Positions 34,343 through 40,183 of a stretch of 40,183 nucleotides of DNA are shown in pieces. The number at the start of each line of letters is the position of its first letter. Within the stretch, counting starts at the first letter, position 1. The position numbers were made by a program, and so were the translations under genes. The DNA comes from Rhodobacterales bacterium 56_14_T64 (GTDB taxonomy: Bacteria > Pseudomonadota > Alphaproteobacteria > Rhodobacterales > Rhodobacteraceae). The stretch spans positions 1 to 40,183 of the forward strand of contig MAAY01000070.1 in NCBI GenBank assembly GCA_002162795.1. The letters run 5' to 3'. The notes beneath the pieces are model-generated. The model searched no databases. It saw only the letters and a program-made list of their open reading frames with translations, and had not been told where the DNA came from.

Positions 34343-35761
34343 TTAATTCTTTCCTAAGGCTTTCATCACCCGGTCCAGATCTTTGCTGCGCTGACTGACA
34401 TAAGCCGGCGCGTCTTTAACCAGATTATAATACAGGATCGGATCATAGATCTCGACCGCCAGCCCAAGATGTTCGGCTGTCAGCAGCCCTTGGGAGCTGA
34501 GTAATCCAAACGCCGCGATAACCTGATTGGCACGGGCCTGAACCCGCGTGGTTTGGGCGTCCAACAGTTCCTGCTCGGACTGCAAGACATCCAGCGTTGT
34601 CCGTGCACCCAGAGTGGCCTCTTCACGGATACCATCAAAGGCAACCTGCGCGGCGCGCACCCGCTCGTTCGACGCCACAAGACTGGCGCGCGACGTTTCG
34701 AGAATCACATAGGCCTGGCTGACGATCTGCGCCACCGATCGCTGCACCGAGATCAGAACACCTTTTTGCGCATCCAACAGAGCGACGCTGGAGCGGCGGC
34801 CAGCAGCCAAAGCGCCACCGGCGTAAATCGGTTGCGACAGTGTCACACTGGTGCTGGAGGTATCCGAGCCACCAGCACTACCCCATGGGTCGGAATAAGA
34901 AGCACTGGCGCTAAAGGAAACGCTTGGGCCCAGCGACTTGGCGACGCTTTGCGAGGTCAGGTCCGCAGCCTTGACCGCATGTTGTTGCGCCAGCAAAGAG
35001 GGATGGTTGCGCACAGCCACAGACTGGGCTGACTGCAAGGACGAGGCCCGCTGTGGCAGACTGGGCTGCCCGGCAAGACCACCAGGAGCGTGGCCGACCA
35101 CTTCGATATAGACCGCCTGCGCGGTCAAAAGATCACCGCGGCTTTCGATCAAACTGGCCTGAGCAGCTGCAACCCGGCTTTGCGCCAGTGCAACATCCGT
35201 CCGCGTCACTTCGCCAACATCAAAACGGTCCTGCGCCGCCTTCAATTCCTCTTGCAACAGCCGAAGGTTATTGCCGCGCAACGACACAGTGTCTTGCTGC
35301 AGCAACACGTTCACATAGGCCTGCACAGCTGAGAACAACACCTGTTGTTCGATATTGAGCAGGGACTGACGGGTCGCCAAGACGGTCTCTTGCGCCGCCA
35401 TCTGGTTCAGCCGAGAGGCACCGCCATCAAACAACAGCCAATCCAGACGAAGCCCAGTGGACAAAGCATCGTTGCTGGCCTGCGAAATCACTGTGCCGGT
35501 GTTGGTGCGACTATAGGATTGTGCCGCTGAGAGGGTCCAATTGACCACCGGACGCAACTGCGCAACGGCGATAGCGACATTTTCGTCTTGGACCCGCAAC
35601 AGAGCCCGGTTCTGTTCCAGCAAGCCGCTGGTCTGGTAGGCACCTATCATCGCGTCCGAAATGTTATCGGCCTGCCCCATTTGGGGCGCCAAAGCGACGG
35701 CAACCAGTCCGCCGGCATAAACAAAACTTTTCAATAATCCTACTGTCACCGTCTTGCGCAT
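34343..35761 (-). CDS. TolC-family outer-membrane efflux protein
   Basis: A 472-residue outer-membrane channel protein of the TolC family, partner of type I secretion or RND pumps. A signal peptide lies at ~1-32, then two homologous coiled-coil/beta repeats: AVAQLRPVVNWTLSAAQSYSRT and the AAQDRFDVGEVTRTDVALAQSRVAAA helix, repeated as IREEATLGARTTLDVLQSEQELLDAQ. The start at 35761 has GAGG six nt away; ATG 35773 is a weaker option. Its stop is 77 nt before the PopZ-like start, and it lies 137 nt after pcm on the same strand. Confidence 0.92.
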   Translation of the reverse strand: MRKTVTVGLLKSFVYAGGLVAVALAPQMGQADNISDAMIGAYQTSGLLEQNRALLRVQDENVAIAVAQLRPVVNWTLSAAQSYSRTNTGTVISQASNDALSTGLRLDWLLFDGGASRLNQMAAQETVLATRQSLLNIEQQVLFSAVQAYVNVLLQQDTVSLRGNNLRLLQEELKAAQDRFDVGEVTRTDVALAQSRVAAAQASLIESRGDLLTAQAVYIEVVGHAPGGLAGQPSLPQRASSLQSAQSVAVRNHPSLLAQQHAVKAADLTSQSVAKSLGPSVSFSASASYSDPWGSAGGSDTSSTSVTLSQPIYAGGALAAGRRSSVALLDAQKGVLISVQRSVAQIVSQAYVILETSRASLVASNERVRAAQVAFDGIREEATLGARTTLDVLQSEQELLDAQTTRVQARANQVIAAFGLLSSQGLLTAEHLGLAVEIYDPILYYNLVKDAPAYVSQRSKDLDRVMKALGKN

Positions 35762-35897
35762 CTGTCGCCTCATCTGTTCAGAGCCTTTGACGGCCCGATC
35801 ATTGGAACTCTGACCGGCACAAAATGGTCCCGTGGTCAGAACACTTATCTGGTCACCGCAGCTTAGGGCTGCAGATCAAGCCCTGCCCCCAATGGGA

Positions 35898-36551
35898 TCA
35901 GAGCGCAAACTCTTTTGCCGCAGCAAAGCCCGGCAGCACCGGAGCGCCGGCATTAAAAGCAAAGCGCCAGGAGATCTGGTCGCCATTTTTGTAGCCAATT
36001 TTGACCTGCCCCAAGGCTCCGGTCATGAAAATCGCTGCAACCCGGCCACCGTCTTTCAACTGAGCCATCAGCGATTGCGGCAGGTCTTCGACGCCACCCT
36101 GCACCAGGATAACGTCATAGGGGCCATGCTCGGCAGCGCCTTCACTCAGCTCAGCAACATGCACGATGGCATTGTCGGCACCAACCTCGCTGAGCTGTGT
36201 CTGTGCCTCGGCGGCCAGCTCTTCATTGCCTTCAACCGCGATCACCATCTGCGCCATGCGCGCAACAACCGCAGTGGAATAGCCCATGCCACAGGCTACA
36301 TCCAGCACCAGCTCGTCGTTCTGCACGTCCAGCGCATCCAGCATCTTGGCCAGCGTGCGTGGTTCCAGCAGGGTACGACCCTGGCCCAGGTCGATATTCT
36401 GATCGGCATAAGCCGCCTCACGCTGGGCGCCGGCCACAAAATTCTCACGTGGCACGCTAAGCATGGCCTCGATGATTGGATACTTGGTCACGTCCGAGGG
36501 GCGGACCTGGGTATCAACCATCATGCGACGGCGTTCGGTAAAGTCAGTCAT
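35898..36551 (-). CDS. pcm: Protein-L-isoaspartate O-methyltransferase
   Basis: A 217-residue SAM-dependent methyltransferase of the Pcm type, which initiates repair of isoaspartyl residues in aged proteins. The SAM motif is VLDVACGMGYSTAVVARMA (motif I) and the following acidic residue is in VIAVEGN. The N-terminal MVDTQVRPSDVTKYPI and GRTLLEPRTLAKML segments are typical of the alphaproteobacterial branch. It is first in the pcm-tolC-PopZ-like series. An AGGGCT/AGCCCT hairpin (35865-35884) lies just after its stop. Confidence 0.9.
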   Translation of the reverse strand: MTDFTERRRMMVDTQVRPSDVTKYPIIEAMLSVPRENFVAGAQREAAYADQNIDLGQGRTLLEPRTLAKMLDALDVQNDELVLDVACGMGYSTAVVARMAQMVIAVEGNEELAAEAQTQLSEVGADNAIVHVAELSEGAAEHGPYDVILVQGGVEDLPQSLMAQLKDGGRVAAIFMTGALGQVKIGYKNGDQISWRFAFNAGAPVLPGFAAAKEFAL

Positions 36552-36654
36552 GTGCTAAACTCGTCTGTTCAGTCAGTTGTAAAAGGTTGTGCCACATCCC
36601 CGCAGGCGCGGCAACGGGGCGAAATGGAAATTGCGTCTGGCTGACGCCGCGCGC

Positions 36655-37164
36655 CTATTTCTTTTTCACGAACTGCGTCAGGATAACGATACGCTGGCCT
36701 TCGACACGGCCCTCGATGTGTTCGGGATTGTCGGCAACCAGCGAGATACCGCGCACGGCTGTGCCACGTTTGGCGGTAAACCCAGCGCCCTTGACGGGTA
36801 GATCCTTGATCAGAACCACGTTATCGCCCTGGTTGAGTGTGGCGCCATTGCTGTCCTTGTGCTGACTGGCGGCAGCGACGTTGTCGGCCCAGGCGCGGGT
36901 ATCATCATCCAACCACAACTGGTCGCTCAGATCGCGGGCCCAGTCATGCTCGGACAGACGGGTTAGCAGACGAGCGGCCAGCACCTGCACCGGAACATCC
37001 TCGGACCACATCGATGAGGATAGGCAGCGCCAGTGGTTGGCATCCAACTCAGCCTCGATCTGGGAGAGGCAGGTGTCGCAGATCGCGGCAGTTGCGCCAT
37101 CCGGGCCACCGGTGACAGGGTAGTCGGACAGCGGGGTGTCAGCAGAACAAAGGGCGCAGGTCAT
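36655..37164 (-). CDS. PhnA family zinc-ribbon protein
   Basis: A 169-residue protein with an N-terminal zinc ribbon (Cys3, Cys6, Cys29, Cys32) and the C-terminal PhnA domain (ATLNQGDNVVLIKDLPVKGAG and GTAVRGISLV). PhnA-type proteins are named after phosphonate genes, but most have no demonstrated part in phosphonate breakdown; function here is unknown. The basic tail (FVKKK) is notable. It stands alone in the window without phn neighbours. Confidence 0.88.
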   Translation of the reverse strand: MTCALCSADTPLSDYPVTGGPDGATAAICDTCLSQIEAELDANHWRCLSSSMWSEDVPVQVLAARLLTRLSEHDWARDLSDQLWLDDDTRAWADNVAAASQHKDSNGATLNQGDNVVLIKDLPVKGAGFTAKRGTAVRGISLVADNPEHIEGRVEGQRIVILTQFVKKK

Positions 37165-37234
37165 CGAGAAGGCTCCGGAAATCTAGGGTCAGAGCTGCTA
37201 TAGGTCAGGCGCCAAGCAAAGGAAAGCAGTGGGA

Positions 37235-37540
37235 TTAGTCCACGCAACGCTGGCAAAAAGGCGTGGCCGGCAACTGATCCAGGCGAGTTTCCTCGATGTC
37301 GTCACCGCAGATCTGACAGAAGCCATAGCTGCCCTCGCGCAGCCGGGCCAGCGCCACGTCGATCTGGCGCAGCTCGTCTATTTCAAAATGCTGCAACATC
37401 TCGCCACAGCGTCGTTCAGGTAGTGGCACCGGCTTGCCAAACGGGATTGCCCCGGCCAATCCCCGCCCCATTTCGGGCAGGTGTCCCGACAACATCCTGC
37501 GTTTGTCCTCCAGCGTATTCCTGCGGGCGGCAAAATTCAT
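37235..37540 (-). CDS. DksA/TraR-type zinc finger protein
   Basis: A 101-residue protein with a C-terminal DksA/TraR zinc finger: Cys75-x2-Cys78-x17-Cys96-x2-Cys99, in GFCQICGDDIEETRLDQLPATPFC. It lacks the long coiled coil of full-size DksA, so it is a short TraR-like member that may bind the RNA polymerase secondary channel. The start at 37540 is preceded by GGGAG nine nt away; a reading from 37555 adds five residues with poor support. A perfect CtrA-type box is 39-53 nt upstream of the start. Confidence 0.88.
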   Translation of the reverse strand: MNFAARRNTLEDKRRMLSGHLPEMGRGLAGAIPFGKPVPLPERRCGEMLQHFEIDELRQIDVALARLREGSYGFCQICGDDIEETRLDQLPATPFCQRCVD

Positions 37541-37578
37541 TCCAATCGCTCCCATCGCAATCGCGCCAAGTAGTGGCG

Positions 37579-37593
37579 TTAAGACAACCTTAA
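37579..37593. promoter_or_regulatory. CtrA-type box TTAA-N7-TTAA
   Basis: TTAA (37579-37582), seven bases, TTAA (37590-37593) exactly matches the alphaproteobacterial CtrA consensus; on the minus strand it reads TTAA-GGTTGTC-TTAAC, the extended form. It lies between the divergent DksA-like and entericidin-like genes, nearer the former (39 nt upstream of its ATG). A further TTAA is at 37598-37601. Chance occurrence cannot be excluded. Confidence 0.5.
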
Positions 37594-37726
37594 TTGGTTA
37601 ACGTCTGTAGCAAAACTCGCTGGATATGAGGATGCCTGCGCAAGCAGAAACCGCGCCACTCTGCCGCAACTGGCGCAACACGGGGAATGCTGCTAGGTCT
37701 CGGCGCAACCAAATACGGAGACGATT

Positions 37727-37864
37727 ATGACCAGACTTATTACCCTAGGCCTGACCCTGTTGAGCCTTGCAGCCTGCGAAACCACCAAGGGCGCAGGCAA
37801 AGACATATCTAAAGCAGGCAGTGCGATCAGCGGTGCCGCGCAGGATGTGCAGAACGCGCTTTAG
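37727..37864 (+). CDS. Entericidin-like small lipoprotein
   Basis: A 45-residue lipoprotein with a hydrophobic signal (MTRLITLGLTLLSL) ending in the lipobox LAAC (Cys17), then a short basic/Ala/Ser helix (KDISKAGSAISGAAQDVQ), exactly the layout of entericidin A/B. A GGAG site lies seven nt ahead. Entericidins were described as a toxin/antidote lipoprotein pair in E. coli; here only one is seen, so a toxin role is not supported. Confidence 0.85.
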   Translation: MTRLITLGLTLLSLAACETTKGAGKDISKAGSAISGAAQDVQNAL

Positions 37865-38402
37865 GCACCTAACACCACTGATCGCCACATGATTGAAGTC
37901 AATTACGTCACGACTCCATAGGTGGAGTTAGGGCGTGACTGACTCTGGATGAGAGTGTGCAACCGTTTGGAAAAGATCCAGGGGATGGTTTCGCATTCGA
38001 ACCGGCAGAACCGTCAAATTCGAACGGGCGGAGCCCAAGGCCGCATCCATCAAGCAGCACGGTTCAGATGAAAAAGCTAAGGGAAGCACCGACCCTGAGT
38101 GGGTGCAAAGCGCCCTCCTGGGGGAGGGTCGGGCGCAGCCCGACGTGCTGCCGGCTAGTGGGTCGAAAGGGGATCGTTCAACAGAAATTGGCGGAGCTGG
38201 TGCCCCGCCCGTTATTTGAGTGATGCGATTATGGTTGGTGTTGAGGGGGTGTGGCACCCGGGGCAACGTCCCGCAGAACATTCAGGTGTGGGTACGCGTT
38301 TGACTTCGTCAATCGCTGCCACCCACTCGCACTTAGATCAGCCAACAGGGCTCCACCCCTTCGCACCTGAAACGCTCCCCCGGAGCGTTTCAGAGACGGT
38401 AC
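37865..38402. other. 538-bp non-coding region with clustered hairpins
   Basis: There is no convincing protein gene here. Several stems are visible: GTCACGACTCCA...TGGAGT...CGTGAC (37907-37939); GCACC...GGTGC (38086-38106); CCCTCC/GGAGGG (38113-38128); GTCGGGC-GCA-GCCCGAC (38128-38144), with an alternative pairing of GCGCCC (38110-38115) to GGGCGC (38131-38136); and the hairpin after lepA (38367-38393). This density could be a structured RNA or a remnant of a mobile or repeat element. Confidence 0.6.
38367..38393 (-). terminator. 12-bp hairpin downstream of lepA
   Basis: CTGAAACGCTCC (38367-38378) and GGAGCGTTTCAG (38382-38393) pair perfectly around a CCC loop, 9 nt after the lepA stop. No U-run follows on the lepA strand, so Rho-dependent or protective action is possible. 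Confidence 0.6.
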
Positions 38403-40183
38403 TCAGCTATCCATCTTCAGAGCCGAGATGAATGCTTCCTGCGGAATATCCACCTTACCAAACTGCCGCATCTTCTTCTTACCCTTTTTCTGCTTGTCTA
38501 GCAGCTTGCGCTTACGGCTTGCATCACCACCATAACACTTGGCGGTCACGTCCTTGCGCATCGCAGACAGAGTCTCGCGGGCGATCACTTTTCCGCCAAT
38601 CGCCGCTTGGATCGGGATCTTGAACATGTGGCGCGGGATCAGATCCTTGAGCTTCTCCACCATGGCGCGGCCACGCGCGTCGGCGCGGTCACGGTGCACC
38701 ATCATCGACAGCGCATCCACCGGCTCGTCGTTCACCAGGATCGACATCTTGACCAGATTATCCTCGCGGTAGCCGAACATCTGATAGTCAAACGAGGCAT
38801 AGCCCTTGGTCACCGATTTCAGCCGGTCGTAGAAATCAAACACCACCTCGTTCAGCGGCAGGTCATAGACCACCATGGCACGGGTGCCGGCATAGGTCAG
38901 GTCTTCCTGCAATCCGCGACGGTCCTGACACAGCTTCAGCACATCGCCCAGATATTCGTCGGGCACCAGGATGGTCGCTTTGATGCGTGGCTCTTCCAGG
39001 TGATCGACAATGGTCAAGTCGGGCATGTCGGCGGGGTTGTGCAGTTCTTTCATCGAACCGTCGCGCATGTGCAGGTGATAGACAACTGAAGGCGCGGTGG
39101 TGATCAGACTGATGTCATATTCGCGCTCGATCCGGTCACGCACCACTTCGAGGTGCAGCAAGCCAAGGAAGCCACAGCGGAAACCAAAACCCAACGCCGC
39201 CGAGGTCTCCATCTCGAAGGAGAAGGAGGCATCGTTGAGAGCCAGTTTGTCGATGGCATCGCGCAGGTCCTCAAACTCGGCGCTATCAACCGGGAACAAG
39301 CCACAGAACACCACGGGTTGCGCGGGTTTAAAGCCGTCCAGCGCAGTGTCGCAGCCGTGGCGGTCATTTGTGATGGTGTCGCCAACGCGGGTGTCGCGCA
39401 CCTGTTTGATCGAAGCGGTGAGGAAGCCGATTTCACCCGGCCCCAGCACGTCGATGGATTCCATTTCTGGGCGGAACACGCCGATGCGATCGACGCTGTG
39501 CAGGGTGTCGTTGGACATGAACTTGACCCGCATGCCCTTTTTTAGCTCGCCGTCGATGATGCGGACCAGCACGATCACACCAAGGTAGCTGTCGTACCAG
39601 CTGTCCACCAGCATCGCCTTGAGCGGCGCATCACGGGTGCCCTTTGGGGCGGGCAGATCCTTGACGATGGCTTCAAGGGTTTCGTGGATGCCCTGCCCGG
39701 TTTTGGCCGAGACCTGAATGGCGCCCGAGGCATCAATACCGATGACGTCTTCGATCTGTTCGGCGACGCGGTCACAGTCCGAGGCTGGCAGGTCGATCTT
39801 GTTGAGGATCGGCACGATCTCGTGGTCGGCCTCCATCGCGTGATAGACATTGGCCAGGGTCTGCGCCTCGACCCCTTGCGAGCTGTCGACCACCAGTAGC
39901 GAGCCTTCGACCGCACGCATCGAGCGGGAGACCTCATAAGCAAAATCGACGTGGCCGGGGGTGTCGATCAGGTTGAGGACATAGTCCAACCCGTCGTCGG
40001 CCTTATAGTCGATCCGCACCGTGTTGGCTTTGATGGTAATGCCGCGCTCACGCTCGATATCCATGCTGTCGAGCAGCTGGGCCTTCATATCACGGCCCGC
40101 CACCGTGCCGGTCTCTTGGATGAGACGGTCAGCGAGGGTGGATTTGCCGTGGTCAATATGCGCCACGATCGAGAAATTGCGGA
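38403..40183 (-). CDS. lepA: Elongation factor 4 (LepA), 5' end cut by window
   Basis: A translational GTPase that back-translocates or re-engages stalled ribosomes. It reads in frame to the right edge ([15 protein letters not shown]), so only the first few residues are missing. G-motifs are AHIDHGKST (G1), DTPGHVDF (G3) and NKIDLP (G4); the elongation factor G-like domains and LepA-specific C-terminal domain follow, ending [17 protein letters not shown]. About 593 residues are visible, near the usual ~600. The apparent start at 40166 is an internal GTG, not the true start. Confidence 0.97.
   Translation of the reverse strand, partial: RNFSIVAHIDHGKSTLADRLIQETGTVAGRDMKAQLLDSMDIERERGITIKANTVRIDYKADDGLDYVLNLIDTPGHVDFAYEVSRSMRAVEGSLLVVDSSQGVEAQTLANVYHAMEADHEIVPILNKIDLPASDCDRVAEQIEDVIGIDASGAIQVSAKTGQGIHETLEAIVKDLPAPKGTRDAPLKAMLVDSWYDSYLGVIVLVRIIDGELKKGMRVKFMSNDTLHSVDRIGVFRPEMESIDVLGPGEIGFLTASIKQVRDTRVGDTITNDRHGCDTALDGFKPAQPVVFCGLFPVDSAEFEDLRDAIDKLALNDASFSFEMETSAALGFGFRCGFLGLLHLEVVRDRIEREYDISLITTAPSVVYHLHMRDGSMKELHNPADMPDLTIVDHLEEPRIKATILVPDEYLGDVLKLCQDRRGLQEDLTYAGTRAMVVYDLPLNEVVFDFYDRLKSVTKGYASFDYQMFGYREDNLVKMSILVNDEPVDALSMMVHRDRADARGRAMVEKLKDLIPRHMFKIPIQAAIGGKVIARETLSAMRKDVTAKCYGGDASRKRKLLDKQKKGKKKMRQFGKVDIPQEAFISALKMDS

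Noticed and set aside
34343-34357. TTAG-N7-TTAA near-match to a CtrA box upstream of the PopZ-like gene
   Set aside because: One mismatch, and it coincides with the last codons and stop of tolC, so coding constraint explains it.
37928-38281. Two overlapping frames on opposite strands in the lepA-side gap (the other at 37957-38223)
   Set aside because: Neither has a ribosome site or recognisable domain; both read through GC-rich stems.

Overview
The window looks like a chromosomal segment from a marine Rhodobacteraceae (Roseobacter-group alphaproteobacterium). This rests on GC-rich coding sequence, on gene neighbourhoods typical of the group (hflK-hflC-DUF2065-degP, purA-DUF2842, pcm-tolC-PopZ-like), and on several small roseobacter-type proteins. 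It is mostly housekeeping DNA. I see no rRNA, tRNA, CRISPR array, intact insertion sequence or prophage. Function assignments come from motifs read by eye; no database search was run.

Layout. 1-1570 (+): the 3' end of an error-prone polymerase gene (dnaE2/imuC), a peptidoglycan-binding-type lipoprotein and a Crp/Fnr regulator. 1571-1961: a non-coding stretch with a near-ideal CRP-type operator and a candidate small RNA ending in a terminator. 1962-8186 (-): envelope protease DegP, DUF2065, HflC, HflK, glutathione reductase and ribose-5-phosphate isomerase. 8385-11460 (+): a GST, L-serine dehydratase and a DMT exporter. 11426-12088 (-): thiamine pyrophosphokinase. 12236-14488 (+): a very acidic 750-residue protein of unknown function. 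14558-17850 (-): DUF2842, PurA and a cobalt-type nitrile hydratase operon (alpha, beta, accessory). 18013-21339 (+): SecG, CTP synthase and class I aldolase. 21529-25102: a crotonase, two PLP aminotransferases and a 59-residue membrane protein. 25331-30399: a full-length ABC exporter, a glycosyltransferase, YgfZ, a stand-alone ABC membrane domain and a secreted protein. 30475-33165: elongation factor P, a small conserved protein (DUF6280-like) and cobyric acid synthase. 33187-37540 (-): a PopZ-like acidic protein, TolC, Pcm, PhnA-like and a DksA/TraR-type zinc finger. 37727-37864: an entericidin-like lipoprotein. 37865-38402: a structured non-coding region. 38403-end (-): lepA, cut by the window edge.

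Functional threads. HflK/HflC, DegP, TolC, SecG, the lipoproteins and the ABC exporter serve the envelope. Glutathione reductase and the GST serve redox and detoxification. PurA, PyrG, RpiA, aldolase, serine dehydratase and the thiamine and cobalamin enzymes are central metabolism. EF-P, LepA and YgfZ support translation and Fe-S proteins.

Most interesting items: a PopZ-like pole-organizer candidate in the pcm-tolC neighbourhood; a CRP-like regulator followed by a TGTGA-N6-TCACA operator and a possible sRNA; a near-palindromic 25-bp element in three copies, each 5-8 nt after a stop codon; a perfect CtrA-type box upstream of the DksA-like gene; operator-like dyads before degP and the GST gene; and the structured region beside lepA.
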